A stretch of DNA of 19,099 nucleotides. It comes from an uncultured Erysipelotrichaceae bacterium. Its GTDB lineage: Bacteria; Bacillota_I; Bacilli_A; Erysipelotrichales; Erysipelotrichaceae. A program made the translations under genes and the position numbers. Location of the stretch: the NCBI GenBank assembly GCA_902795875.1, contig CADBND010000116.1:1-19099 (forward strand), written 5' to 3'. Positions 7,681 through 15,518 of the stretch are shown piece by piece; position 1 is the stretch's first letter, and each line of letters begins with the position of its first letter. Below the pieces are notes generated by a model. That model saw only the letters and a program-made list of their open reading frames with translations, was not told the origin of the DNA and made no database searches.

Positions 7681-8404
7681 TTCCTGCCTCCTTGAGATAC
7701 TGTCTCAGATCAGCTCCGGACACATATCCGTAGCCATCCGCATGTTCATGATAGATCTCTTCCAGTTCCTGCTCCGTAAAGCCTTTTTCTGCCATAAAAG
7801 CCAGGACCTTATTGCGCAGTTCCTGATATTCCTCTACAAATTCTTCCGGAAGACGGCCACGGCCGGCGAAATATTCCGGATAATACAGGAAGTAAAGGAC
7901 TTCCGAAAACTTAGATTCATTGAAATAGCCGCCGTCCACGATATCAGAGTATTCTTCTTTCAAAGAAAAGATCGGGAAATAGCGCCAACGACTCACGACG
8001 GAACTGTTCTCATAATAAAGCTTCCTCACCGTTTCCAGATCGCCTTTCAGATAAGCCTCATCGAGTTTTTCGATATTCTGATCAGCCCATTCGATCTGTT
8101 CCAGTGCCTTCAGATCATATTCCTTGTCATTGTAATAGTTGACATTGGCTCCTCTACCGAAAAAGAAAGCGACAGCTACGATCACAACGATCATGATCGA
8201 TCCCCGGAGAACAGACAGAAAGATCCCCTTTGAGATCGACTGATGCGTCTCATCCTTGAGTCCCAGCATACCGTCTATGAAAGCCGATACCTGCTTACGG
8301 AAATTCCGGTATGCGCCTTTCTTGTTCATCGTGCCGCAATAGGGACACTTTCCAAGATCATCGCTGAATACCGCTCCACAGTTCTTACATGTAATCTTCT
8401 TCAT
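7673..8404 (-). CDS. Zinc-ribbon single-pass membrane protein, first gene of the cluster
   Basis: 243 residues of unknown function. C6-x2-C9 and C20-x2-C23 form an N-terminal zinc ribbon (TCKNCGAVF and KCPYCGTMN). A basic linker with RNFRKQ is followed by one membrane helix (about 66-83) and a roughly 160-residue outer domain, acidic and rich in Tyr, Phe and Glu. The plan and spacing match the next gene, and KLDEAYLKGDLE outside the membrane resembles segments in both downstream proteins. AAGGAA precedes the ATG. The gene starts just after the terminator of the M18 peptidase operon, so this is the promoter-proximal member of a three-gene transcript. No promoter with two good hexamers is visible; a TTGAAT at 8443-8448 (minus) could serve as -35. 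The C-terminal domain has no motif I recognise. Confidence 0.78.
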   Translation of the reverse strand: MKKITCKNCGAVFSDDLGKCPYCGTMNKKGAYRNFRKQVSAFIDGMLGLKDETHQSISKGIFLSVLRGSIMIVVIVAVAFFFGRGANVNYYNDKEYDLKALEQIEWADQNIEKLDEAYLKGDLETVRKLYYENSSVVSRWRYFPIFSLKEEYSDIVDGGYFNESKFSEVLYFLYYPEYFAGRGRLPEEFVEEYQELRNKVLAFMAEKGFTEQELEEIYHEHADGYGYVSGADLRQYLKEAGNG

Positions 8405-8446
8405 TTCCTTTATGATATCACATATCGTAAGACTGTTCCCGGATTC

Positions 8447-8477
8447 AAAAAAAACAAAGGTATGAAACCTTTGTTTT
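8447..8477 (-). terminator. Strong terminator of the nucleoside hydrolase / M18 operon
   Basis: On the minus strand AAAACAAAGGT pairs perfectly with ACCTTTGTTTT around a 5-base loop, and eight T residues extend from the right arm. It starts 20 bases after the peptidase stop. Confidence 0.9.
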
Positions 8478-8497
8478 AAGCGTATCGAGATGGCAGA

Positions 8498-9868
8498 TCA
8501 GTCCATTTCCTTTAAGAAGACCTTGTAAGCCTTATAAGCCTCATAGATATCTGCCTTGGAAGCCGTCTCGTATGGCGCATGCATATTCTGGACAGCGATG
8601 CCCGCATCCACCACATCCATATTCTTGTTGGCCAGGACATAGGCGATCGTGCCGCCTCCGCCCTGATCGACTCTACCCAGTTCGGTGAACTGATAGCTCA
8701 CATCGTTGTCGTCAAGGATTCTTCTGATCTTGGCGATATATTCTGCGGTCGCATCATTGGAACCGGATTTTCCTCTGGAACCCGTATATTTGTTGAAAGA
8801 GATGCCCTTTCCGAAATATGCCGCATTCTTGGGATCGTTCACCTGCGGATAATTCGGATCGAAAGCCGCCGAAACATCCGATGACAGCATTCTGGAATTC
8901 TCCAAGGCATGACGCAATCTGAGATCGTTGTAATCGCCCTTTGTCGCGATCAGCTCCGCGAGGCAGTTCTCAAAGAACGAAGACTGTGCTCCTGTAGCAC
9001 CGATCGAACCGATCTCCTCTTTATCCGTGAGGATACATACCGAAGTCCTCTCAGGCTTCTCCGTCTCCAGAATGGCCGCCAGAGAAGTATAGGCACAGAT
9101 GCGGTCATCATGACCATAGCCCATCACCATACTGCGGTCCAGGCCGAGGTCTCTTGCCTTGCCCGATGGAACCAATTCCAGTTCTGCCGAGATCAGATCA
9201 GCCTCTTCAAAACCGTATTCTTTCTTCAGGATGTCGAGGAAATTCTTTTTCACGAGATCTTTCTCATCATCCTTTTCCTTAGCCGGAATGGAACCTGCCA
9301 AAGCATTGAGGTCTTCACCCTCTACGACAGTGGCTCCGTTCTTGGCCATCTGATCCTTTGCCAGATGGATAAGAAGATCGGAGATCTCGATGATCGGATC
9401 GTCTTCTTTTTCGCCGATATTCACTTCGATGACACTGCCATCTTTCTTGCAAACGACGCCATGGATCGACAACGGTCTTGCGGTCCACTGGTATTTCTTG
9501 ATCCCGCCGTAATAATGGGTATCGATCATCAGAAGTCCGTTATCCTCATAAAGCGGATTGAGCTTGACGTCGATACGCGGTGAATCGATATGTGCACCCA
9601 GTATATTCACGCCCTGTTCGATCTCTTTCTTTCCGATCACGAACAGTGCCAGTGACTTACCGCGGTTATTGAAGTAGAAACGGTCGCCCGCTTTCACCTT
9701 CTTCACGTCCTTGAATTCCCGGAAGCCGGCCTTTTCCGCCAATTCGATGGACTTGTTTACAGCTTCTCTTTCCGTCTTGGCGTGATCGAGAAAGTCCTTG
9801 TATCCTTCCGAAAAGGCCATCACCTTCTTCATCGTCTTGCTATCGTATTTTTCCCAAACAGTTTTCAT
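8498..9868 (-). CDS. M18 family zinc aminopeptidase
   Basis: 456 residues, normal for M18 (aspartyl aminopeptidase / aminopeptidase I family). Dinuclear zinc site elements are visible: AHIDSPR with H93 and D95, the catalytic DKEEIGSIGATG, SSDVSAAFDPNYP, and the C-terminal NMHAPYE histidine. The linker SRGKSGSNDATAEY is also typical. These enzymes remove N-terminal residues from peptides in the cytoplasm as large tetrahedral oligomers; acidic or neutral residue preference cannot be read from sequence. AGAGGAG lies close to the ATG. It is the third gene of an operon behind two nucleoside hydrolases, 12 bases after the second, and a strong terminator follows. Association with nucleoside catabolism is unexpected biochemically and is most simply read as a shared scavenging response. 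Confidence 0.93.
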   Translation of the reverse strand: MKTVWEKYDSKTMKKVMAFSEGYKDFLDHAKTEREAVNKSIELAEKAGFREFKDVKKVKAGDRFYFNNRGKSLALFVIGKKEIEQGVNILGAHIDSPRIDVKLNPLYEDNGLLMIDTHYYGGIKKYQWTARPLSIHGVVCKKDGSVIEVNIGEKEDDPIIEISDLLIHLAKDQMAKNGATVVEGEDLNALAGSIPAKEKDDEKDLVKKNFLDILKKEYGFEEADLISAELELVPSGKARDLGLDRSMVMGYGHDDRICAYTSLAAILETEKPERTSVCILTDKEEIGSIGATGAQSSFFENCLAELIATKGDYNDLRLRHALENSRMLSSDVSAAFDPNYPQVNDPKNAAYFGKGISFNKYTGSRGKSGSNDATAEYIAKIRRILDDNDVSYQFTELGRVDQGGGGTIAYVLANKNMDVVDAGIAVQNMHAPYETASKADIYEAYKAYKVFLKEMD

Positions 9869-9880
9869 ATGCTCCTCTTT

Positions 9881-10813
9881 CTAAAATGACCGGTAAGCCT
9901 CTTTGATCCGATTCGCAAAGCTCTCTCTGTTGATATCCAGATAGATCCTGCAGTGACGGTCTTCGAACTTGAAGTCAGTCCAGAGGTCCGTTACGGTCTT
10001 GCCAAAAGTAATTGTACCCTGTGTCTCCACAAAAATGCCACATTCATGACCTTCAAACCATTCCGGATGCACGGTATAAAGGATCGGACAGGAGTCATGC
10101 TCACAAAGCCCGCTGCGTGACATCCTCTCCTGTGCCTTATACAGCAGATCGTTGGAATCCCGGAAGAGATCGGAGACTTTGTTTCCGTAAGAAGAGATCT
10201 CGGCGATGTCATCGTCATCCAGATAGGCTTTGATCGTCACATCCAGAGGGAAGAGATTGACTTTGATTCCGGAACGGAACACCGTCTCAGCTGCCTGGGG
10301 ATCGACAAAGATATTGAATTCCGCGCAGGACGTAACGTTGCCGCCGATCGCTGCACCGCCCATGATATTGAGTTCCTTGATGTAATCCACCACATCAGGA
10401 TGTTTGATGATGCAGGTCGCGATGTTGGTCAAAGGTCCGACCGGACATACGACCAGTTCACCCTTGTATTCCTTTGCTTTCTCGTACAAGGCATCCCAGG
10501 CCTTTTCCGTCTCGATCGGCGCATCGGAAAGCGGAATGATTGCGCCGCCTAAACCGTTGGAACCGTGTACTTTTTCCGCCGTAAACAGATCTATGATCAA
10601 AGGTTTATCCGCACCGGGATAGACTTTCACATCTTTTCTTCCCACCAGCGACAGGACATCCCTGGCATTACGGAAGGCATTCTCCAGTGAAGTATTTCCG
10701 GCGACTGCCGAAACACCTACGATATCCATCTCCGGTAGCGTTGATGCGACGATCAGTGCGACAGCATCATCGACACCGGTATCGGTATCGATCCATACAG
10801 GTATCTTTTTCAT
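9881..10813 (-). CDS. Inosine-uridine preferring nucleoside hydrolase family protein (second of tandem pair)
   Basis: 310 residues, full length for the IunH family. The calcium-binding N-terminal cluster is IDTDTGVDDAVAL with D9, D11, D15 and D16. CPVGPLTNIA, a conserved NIFVDPQAAE segment and the late HDSCPI, holding the catalytic-type His and the last Asp ligand, follow in family order. The enzyme hydrolyses the N-glycosidic bond of ribonucleosides to base plus free ribose. A longer in-frame reading up to 10927 exists, but it runs inside the upstream gene; GGGAGG at 10820-10825, six bases from the ATG at 10813, decides the start. The stop of the upstream hydrolase is one base before it (TGA-T-ATG). 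About a third of positions look alike between the pair by eye, so they are old paralogues, perhaps with different nucleoside preference. Confidence 0.93.
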   Translation of the reverse strand: MKKIPVWIDTDTGVDDAVALIVASTLPEMDIVGVSAVAGNTSLENAFRNARDVLSLVGRKDVKVYPGADKPLIIDLFTAEKVHGSNGLGGAIIPLSDAPIETEKAWDALYEKAKEYKGELVVCPVGPLTNIATCIIKHPDVVDYIKELNIMGGAAIGGNVTSCAEFNIFVDPQAAETVFRSGIKVNLFPLDVTIKAYLDDDDIAEISSYGNKVSDLFRDSNDLLYKAQERMSRSGLCEHDSCPILYTVHPEWFEGHECGIFVETQGTITFGKTVTDLWTDFKFEDRHCRIYLDINRESFANRIKEAYRSF

Positions 10814-10814
10814 A

Positions 10815-11765
10815 TCAGACCTCCCAGCCTTCAAATTTTGCGCAGGCATCCACCAGCACATCCACGAACTTCTGCCGATCGAGCCCGACCACACAACGGA
10901 AATTCGGCTTGTTTCCGCTCCTTCCAAGGTAATCGGGAACAGTCGCTCCGCGACAGTATCTTCCTTTCAGTTCGATATCGACATAATAATCGCGTATGTC
11001 GAAAATCTCCGGATGGACCAGCGACATGACGGCACATGGATCGTGTGTGCAGCAGCCTTTCCAGCCCAGAGACTTCATATGGATGAAGAAGAAATCGAAC
11101 CATTCCGCAACGACTTTGGCAACCGGATTGTTCAAGGCTCTTATCCTCTCCCAGTCTTCCGGATAGACGATCGCCTGCTCCGTCACATCCAGTCCGCACA
11201 TCTGAAGAGGAAGACCGGAATGTGCCACGGTATAGGCAGCTTCAGGATCCACCAGGATATTGAACTCAGCACCAACCGTCCAGTTGCCGTTACGAAGTCC
11301 GCCGCCCATCGTTGAGATCATGCCGATCTTTTCTTTCAGTTCCGGATGGGCTAAGAGAAGCGCCGCAACATTGGTCTGCGCGCCGGTAGAGATGATCGTG
11401 ACTTTCTCCTGAGCTTCCTGCAGTACTTTGGTCATCATTTCGATCGCCGAAAGGTTTGACAGCTCATGATCAGGTTCAGGCAATACCGGTCCGTCAAGAC
11501 CCGTCTCGCCATGAAAATTCGGCGCAATGATCAGATCCGAACAGATTGGTTTGTTTCTTCCCTTTGCCACTTCAATATCCAGATGCAACAAGGCGGCGAT
11601 ACGTCTCGCATTGTAAGTCACCTTTTCTAATGTCTGATTGCCCGCGACCGTTGTGATCGCTTTGATATCGAATTCCGGTATCGTCGAAGCCAATACCCAG
11701 CCGATCGCATCATCGTGACCGGGATCGCCATCGAGAATGACAGGTATCTTCTTTTTCTCGCTCAT
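10815..11765 (-). CDS. Inosine-uridine preferring nucleoside hydrolase family protein (first of tandem pair)
   Basis: 316 residues, family length. ILDGDPGHDDAI (10-21) is the classic DxDPGxDD calcium and ribose site (D12, D14, D18, D19). STGAQTNVAALL, EFNILVDPEAA and the late CTHDPCAV, with the His-Asp pair that aids leaving-group protonation and metal binding, complete the active site. Note GAQTN where most members have GPLTN. The product hydrolyses nucleosides to base and ribose in the cytoplasm; substrate range is unresolved. AAAGGA lies about seven bases from the ATG. It opens an operon with a second hydrolase and an M18 peptidase, and diverges from the adenosine deaminase gene across 84 bases, so the two salvage transcripts may share control. 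The ribose it frees would need ribokinase, which is encoded nearby at 14641-15516. Confidence 0.93.
   Translation of the reverse strand: MSEKKKIPVILDGDPGHDDAIGWVLASTIPEFDIKAITTVAGNQTLEKVTYNARRIAALLHLDIEVAKGRNKPICSDLIIAPNFHGETGLDGPVLPEPDHELSNLSAIEMMTKVLQEAQEKVTIISTGAQTNVAALLLAHPELKEKIGMISTMGGGLRNGNWTVGAEFNILVDPEAAYTVAHSGLPLQMCGLDVTEQAIVYPEDWERIRALNNPVAKVVAEWFDFFFIHMKSLGWKGCCTHDPCAVMSLVHPEIFDIRDYYVDIELKGRYCRGATVPDYLGRSGNKPNFRCVVGLDRQKFVDVLVDACAKFEGWEV
10820..10825 (-). promoter_or_regulatory. Shine-Dalgarno that fixes the second hydrolase start
   Basis: GGGAGG on the minus strand, six bases before the ATG at 10813, embedded in the last codons of the upstream hydrolase. Confidence 0.8.
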
Positions 11766-11819
11766 AGATTATCCTTTCCAGTTCTAACTACTTTCATTCT
11801 AACACAGCCTGTCATCCGC

Positions 11820-11825
11820 TATAAT
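11820..11825 (+). promoter_or_regulatory. Probable -10 element of the adenosine deaminase operon
   Basis: A perfect TATAAT lies 24 bases before the ATG at 11850. The hexamer 17 bases upstream, TTCTAA, is a weak -35. The implied leader is very short, with AAGGA (11835-11839) near its 5' end. Confidence 0.5.
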
Positions 11826-11849
11826 TGAAGATAGAAGGATGGTAACGAT

Positions 11850-12887
11850 ATGAAATATACATTCCCGAAAGTCGATCTGCATCTGCATCTCGACGGTTCT
11901 TTCCGTACTGCCACCATTTGGGAACTTGCGCAAAGTCAGGGTGTCTCAATGCCGGCGGATACACTGGAAGGCTACGAGAAATGGATGGAAGAACACTCCC
12001 ATTCCGGAAGCGTCAATGAATACCTGAAGATGTTCGATGCACCTTTGCAGGTGATGCAGGATGAAACATCTCTTGCCCGGGTCACAAAAGAACTCATCGA
12101 AGATCTGGATAAGCAAGGACTCGCCTACGCCGAGATCCGCTTCGCTCCTCAGCTCCATACAAACAAAAGTCTCAGTCAAAGACAGGCCATCGAAGCCGTA
12201 CTGGAAGGCAGAAGACAGGGTCTTCAGAACTGCCCAAATATCAAAATAGGCATCATCTGCTGCATGATGTGTGTCGGAACGGAAGACCTCAACTGGGATG
12301 CCAATATGGAAACGGCAACGATCACTCACGAATATCTCGATAAAGGTGTCGTCTGTCTCGACCTCGCCGGAGCAGAAGGCTTCGTACCTCTGAGCAATTT
12401 CGCACCGCTTTTTGAAAAAGCGAAACAGCTTGGTACCCCGCTCATCTGCCATGCGGGAGATTCGCAGGACTGGACGACCGTCAAAGACGCCATTGAAATG
12501 GGCGCCGTCCGTATCGGACACGGACATCACGTATATGAAAATCCCTGCCTGTCACGTTATTGTGCGGATCACGGGATCGCCTTAGAGATCTGCCCGACCT
12601 CTAATGTGCATTGCCAGACCAGAGAGTCCTACGAGATGCATCCGGCCTACAATCTTTATTCCCTGGGTGTACCGGTAACCATCAATACCGACAATATGAC
12701 CATGTCCAGGATCACCCTCGATGACGAATACGACCATTGTCTCAAGGAGATGGGCTTCGAATACGAAGATCTGATCCTCATGAATATGAATTCCATCAAG
12801 CATTCCTTCCTGAAAGAGGAAGAAAAGAAAGAGATCCTGCAAAAGCTTTCCGAAGCGCTCGACCTTTGTGTACAAGAGGAACAATGA
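11850..12887 (+). CDS. add: Adenosine deaminase family protein with an Asp at the catalytic Glu position
   Basis: 345 residues, normal length. Family motifs are in order: KVDLHLHLDGSF with metal ligands H11 and H13, CHAGD (200-204) with H201, RIGHGHH with H224, EICPTSN, and TINTDN with the metal Asp D281. Adenosine deaminase uses zinc to convert adenosine or deoxyadenosine to inosine in the cytoplasm. Residue 204 is Asp where the family normally has the proton-donating Glu of HAGE, so activity may be reduced or the substrate different. Related amidohydrolases such as adenine or aminodeoxyfutalosine deaminase are alternatives, but gene context (nucleoside phosphorylase next door) favours a nucleoside substrate. 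AAGGA precedes the ATG by ten bases. The stop overlaps the start of the next gene, so the two are coupled. Confidence 0.88.
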   Translation: MKYTFPKVDLHLHLDGSFRTATIWELAQSQGVSMPADTLEGYEKWMEEHSHSGSVNEYLKMFDAPLQVMQDETSLARVTKELIEDLDKQGLAYAEIRFAPQLHTNKSLSQRQAIEAVLEGRRQGLQNCPNIKIGIICCMMCVGTEDLNWDANMETATITHEYLDKGVVCLDLAGAEGFVPLSNFAPLFEKAKQLGTPLICHAGDSQDWTTVKDAIEMGAVRIGHGHHVYENPCLSRYCADHGIALEICPTSNVHCQTRESYEMHPAYNLYSLGVPVTINTDNMTMSRITLDDEYDHCLKEMGFEYEDLILMNMNSIKHSFLKEEEKKEILQKLSEALDLCVQEEQ

Positions 12888-13624
12888 TGAAACAGCCGCA
12901 CATTCAACTTGATGAGACGGTAAATGCACCCTGTGCCTTGATGCCGGGAGATCCCAAAAGGATCGACGTCATCGCTTCTTTCCTTGAAAACGTCGAAGAA
13001 CTCACTTTCAACCGGGAATACCGTTCGATCGTCGGCACCTACAAAGGAATGCGAGTCATCGGCATTTCGACGGGAATGGGCGGATCCTCTGTTGCCATCG
13101 CTGTCGAAGAACTGAAAAAGATCGGCGTTCACACGATGATACGTGTCGGATCAGCCGGAGCCTTACAAAAAGGGATCGAATTGGGCGATCTGATCCTGTG
13201 CGAAGGTGCTGTAAGAGAGGAAGGAACTTCAAAATGCTACGTCGATGTCGCCTATCCGGCTGCAGCCGATCATAAGCTCTTGCATCATTGCGAAGAAGCG
13301 GCGAAAGAACTCGGTTTCCCGTATCACACCGGCATCGTATTGTCCCACGAATCCTTCTATTACGACGAGGATGCGATCGATTCCGAAAAATGGTCGAAAA
13401 AAGGAGTCCTAGGATCCGACTTTGAGACAGCCGCTCTATATACCGTCGGCAGGCTCAGAGGTGTACACACCGCTTCTATCTTAAACAACGTCGTACTGTG
13501 GGGAGAAAGTACTGACGAGTCTGTCGCTTCCTATGCGGAAGGAGAAAGCAAGACTTCCATCGGTGAAAAAAACGAGATCCTTACAGCTCTCGAAGCTATG
13601 TACAGACTGGAAAAAGAACTCTAA
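12887..13624 (+). CDS. Uridine phosphorylase-like nucleoside phosphorylase
   Basis: 245 residues, nucleoside phosphorylase family 1. MPGDPKRIDVIA (19-30) is the phosphate-binding start, NREYRSIVGTYKG and ISTGMGGSSVAIAVEEL (60-76) follow, then the phosphate-contacting arginine in IRVGSAGAL (85-93). GSDFETAAL replaces the usual ribose-binding M/F-E-M/T-E-x-A-A segment, keeping the key Glu. The STGMGG and EEL blocks point to the Udp branch, but base specificity (uridine, or inosine made by the adjacent deaminase) cannot be fixed. It splits nucleosides with phosphate to base and ribose-1-phosphate. ATG codons at 12884 and 12887 both overlap the deaminase stop; GAGG at 12876-12879 is seven bases from the second, which I choose. 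A terminator follows immediately. Confidence 0.85.
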   Translation: MKQPHIQLDETVNAPCALMPGDPKRIDVIASFLENVEELTFNREYRSIVGTYKGMRVIGISTGMGGSSVAIAVEELKKIGVHTMIRVGSAGALQKGIELGDLILCEGAVREEGTSKCYVDVAYPAAADHKLLHHCEEAAKELGFPYHTGIVLSHESFYYDEDAIDSEKWSKKGVLGSDFETAALYTVGRLRGVHTASILNNVVLWGESTDESVASYAEGESKTSIGEKNEILTALEAMYRLEKEL

Positions 13625-13652
13625 AAAACCGTTACAGACCGTAACGGTTTTT
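13624..13652. terminator. Bidirectional terminator between the Udp-like gene and the M19 gene
   Basis: AAAAACCGTTAC (13624-13635), loop AGACC, GTAACGGTTTTT (13641-13652): a perfect 12-bp stem whose A/T ends provide a T tract on both strands. It serves two convergent transcripts. Confidence 0.9.
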
Positions 13653-13678
13653 CAATGAAAATACAACCAGATCACTGC

Positions 13679-14644
13679 TCAGGACAATACTTCCTTATAG
13701 ACACGCAAAACGTTCCGGTAGAAGATCTTTTCGATCTCTTCTTCACTGAAGTATTCCTTCAAAGCTTCATACAGCCTCGGCAGACCCGAGGCATTTTCTA
13801 TCTCCAGTCTGCTGCCGATACCGTCAAAATCGGAACCCAGTCCTACACAATCGATCCCGCCGACATTCACGATATGACGGATATGTCTCACCATGCCTTC
13901 GATCGAAGTATAGCCATCATCCTTTTCTTTAATGAAAGCCGAACAGTAATTCAACCCCATCACACCGCCGGCATCCGCCAGTTTGCGGATCATGTCGTCG
14001 CTGAGGTTCCGGGCAACACTGCAGATACTGCGCGCATTGGAGTGAGATGCCACAAAAGGCTTTTTCGCATATTTCAATACATCGTAAAAGCCCTTGTCGG
14101 AAAGATGAGAGACATCCACGATGATGCCCAGTTCTTCCATCCTTCTCACATATTCGATTCCAAAAGGCGTCAAACCGTTTTTCTCATCGATCGTATGCAA
14201 AATATCCGCATAGGTATCTTTCTTATATTCAAAGTTGGGATGACCGATCCCGTTGGCGTAGTTCCAGGTCAGGGTGATCATGCGCACACCCTGATCGTAG
14301 TACCACTGCAAGCGGTCCAGATCCTTGCCGACAACACTGCCTTCTTCCAGTGTCAGCATCGCATTCATGTGACCTGCCTTTTCATTTTTAAGGATGTCTT
14401 CATACTTCAGCACCGGAGAGATCCTGTCCTTATGCTCGAGAAGCTGCTTATGATAGAAAGCAATCGCCGCATCGGTAAAGGTATGATCCTGACGTGCAAT
14501 GTCCGTAAAAACGGCGAAGTTCTGCAAAAGACATTCGCCGTTTTCCATCTTGTTCAGATCGACATGCAGGTCATTGTTTTCCAGCGAACCATCCTTTTCA
14601 AAAAGAGCAGTGATGGTGTCGCAATGCATATCGATGTATTTCAT
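13679..14644 (-). CDS. M19 family membrane-type dipeptidase
   Basis: 321 residues, a normal length for bacterial M19 (renal dipeptidase family). The binuclear zinc site is visible: MHCDT with H7 and D9, the bridging Glu in LTLEEGS, DVSHLSD and ASHSNAR histidines, then RNLSDDMI and GLGSDFDGI. These enzymes cleave dipeptides, including some with D-residues at the C-terminal position. No signal peptide or lipobox is visible, so a cytoplasmic location is likely despite the family name. The gene is last in deoD-ribokinase-dipeptidase. Its ATG overlaps the kinase stop by four bases (ATGA), and no strong ribosome site precedes it, so it probably depends on coupling. Ends 27 bases before a bidirectional terminator. 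Its presence with salvage enzymes mirrors the M18 gene in the neighbouring operon. Confidence 0.93.
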   Translation of the reverse strand: MKYIDMHCDTITALFEKDGSLENNDLHVDLNKMENGECLLQNFAVFTDIARQDHTFTDAAIAFYHKQLLEHKDRISPVLKYEDILKNEKAGHMNAMLTLEEGSVVGKDLDRLQWYYDQGVRMITLTWNYANGIGHPNFEYKKDTYADILHTIDEKNGLTPFGIEYVRRMEELGIIVDVSHLSDKGFYDVLKYAKKPFVASHSNARSICSVARNLSDDMIRKLADAGGVMGLNYCSAFIKEKDDGYTSIEGMVRHIRHIVNVGGIDCVGLGSDFDGIGSRLEIENASGLPRLYEALKEYFSEEEIEKIFYRNVLRVYKEVLS

Positions 14645-15516
14645 AATTCAGAAATATCCGGAATGGACTGCGCAGCACCTTTTCCCTGAACGGTGATGCT
14701 GGAAGCCTTGGCTGCCAGATCCAGCGCTTTCGCCACATCCTTATCTTTCAGATAGGAAGCCAGGAAGAAACCGGTAAAGGTATCTCCGGCAGCTGTCGTA
14801 TCGACCGCCTCTACTTCATAGATATCCTGGTGGACCACTTTTCCTTCTCCGATATAGTAGGAACCTTCTTCTCCCACCGTCAGCACGACCTCCTTGTCCG
14901 GGAACCTTTGTTCCAAAGCGGAAATGATGCCTTCGATCTGTCTGTCGGTGCAGGACGCCAGACCGGCACCTTCGATCTCATTGACCACAAAGATGTCGAC
15001 CTTATCCAGAGGATAAGTAAAGACCTTCTCATTCATCGGAGCCGTATTGAATACGATCGTCATCCCCTTTTCGTGAGCAGCATCGATCAAATAGGAAAGC
15101 GATGAGATCTCATTCTGGATCAAAAGGACATCGCCTTCTTCAAAATGATCCAGAACATCATCGATCTGCTGCTTTCCAATGGACTGATTGGCACCGCCAT
15201 GCAGGATGATCCTGTTTTGTCCCTTACAGACTTCGATGATCGCATGTCCTGTCGCTTCACTGTCATCTTTTGTGAGATAAGTCGTATCTACACCGTATCT
15301 TTCGAGATAGTCGATGAAATCCTGGCCGTCACTTCCAACCTTTCCGGCATGATAGACTTCCAGCCCTGCCTTTGCCAAAGCGATGGACTGATTGAGTCCC
15401 TTTCCGCCGAAATTACGGATATAGGAAAGCGAAGACTGCGTCTCTTTCGGCTCCGTGAAGTGTTCTACCTCATATACGTGGTCGTAATTCAGAGACCCGA
15501 AATTCAAAACCTTCAT
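14641..15516 (-). CDS. rbsK: Ribokinase
   Basis: 291 residues, slightly short of typical RbsK (about 305). PfkB-family signature 1 is FGGKGLNQSIALAKAG (36-51); the catalytic anion-hole and base motif is DTTAAGDTFTGFF with D245, the AAGD variant common in ribokinases. GKVGSDGQDF and NTAP lie between. It phosphorylates ribose with ATP to ribose-5-phosphate in the cytoplasm. Related deoxyribokinases and uncharacterised sugar kinases are alternatives. The frame stays open to 15699 but that is antisense-like overlap with deoD; GAGGA about nine bases upstream supports the ATG at 15516, two bases after the deoD stop. DeoD gives ribose-1-phosphate, which does not need this enzyme, so its logical suppliers are the two nucleoside hydrolases encoded at 9881-11765. 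Confidence 0.87.
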   Translation of the reverse strand: MKVLNFGSLNYDHVYEVEHFTEPKETQSSLSYIRNFGGKGLNQSIALAKAGLEVYHAGKVGSDGQDFIDYLERYGVDTTYLTKDDSEATGHAIIEVCKGQNRIILHGGANQSIGKQQIDDVLDHFEEGDVLLIQNEISSLSYLIDAAHEKGMTIVFNTAPMNEKVFTYPLDKVDIFVVNEIEGAGLASCTDRQIEGIISALEQRFPDKEVVLTVGEEGSYYIGEGKVVHQDIYEVEAVDTTAAGDTFTGFFLASYLKDKDVAKALDLAAKASSITVQGKGAAQSIPDISEL

Positions 15517-15518
15517 TT

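Noticed and set aside
6886..7695. 269-codon plus-strand open frame opposite the zinc-ribbon genes
   Set aside because: Composition is that of an antisense shadow (Ile/Phe/Arg-rich, no motif). The minus-strand frames carry Cys4 ribbons, Shine-Dalgarno sites and overlaps.
8909..9583. 224-codon plus-strand open frame opposite the M18 gene
   Set aside because: Antisense shadow; no ribosome site or motif, while the minus strand encodes a full M18 enzyme.
10814..10927. N-terminal extension of the second nucleoside hydrolase
   Set aside because: It runs inside the upstream hydrolase gene in another frame, adds Trp/Ser-rich non-family sequence, and the GGGAGG site supports the ATG at 10813.
14641..14644. 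Possible gene fusion or frameshift at the ribokinase-dipeptidase junction
   Set aside because: Both proteins are complete; the ATGA overlap is ordinary translational coupling.
13655..14689. 344-codon plus-strand open frame opposite the M19 dipeptidase gene
   Set aside because: The minus strand encodes a complete M19 enzyme with all metal ligands; the plus frame shows no family motif and begins in the terminator region.
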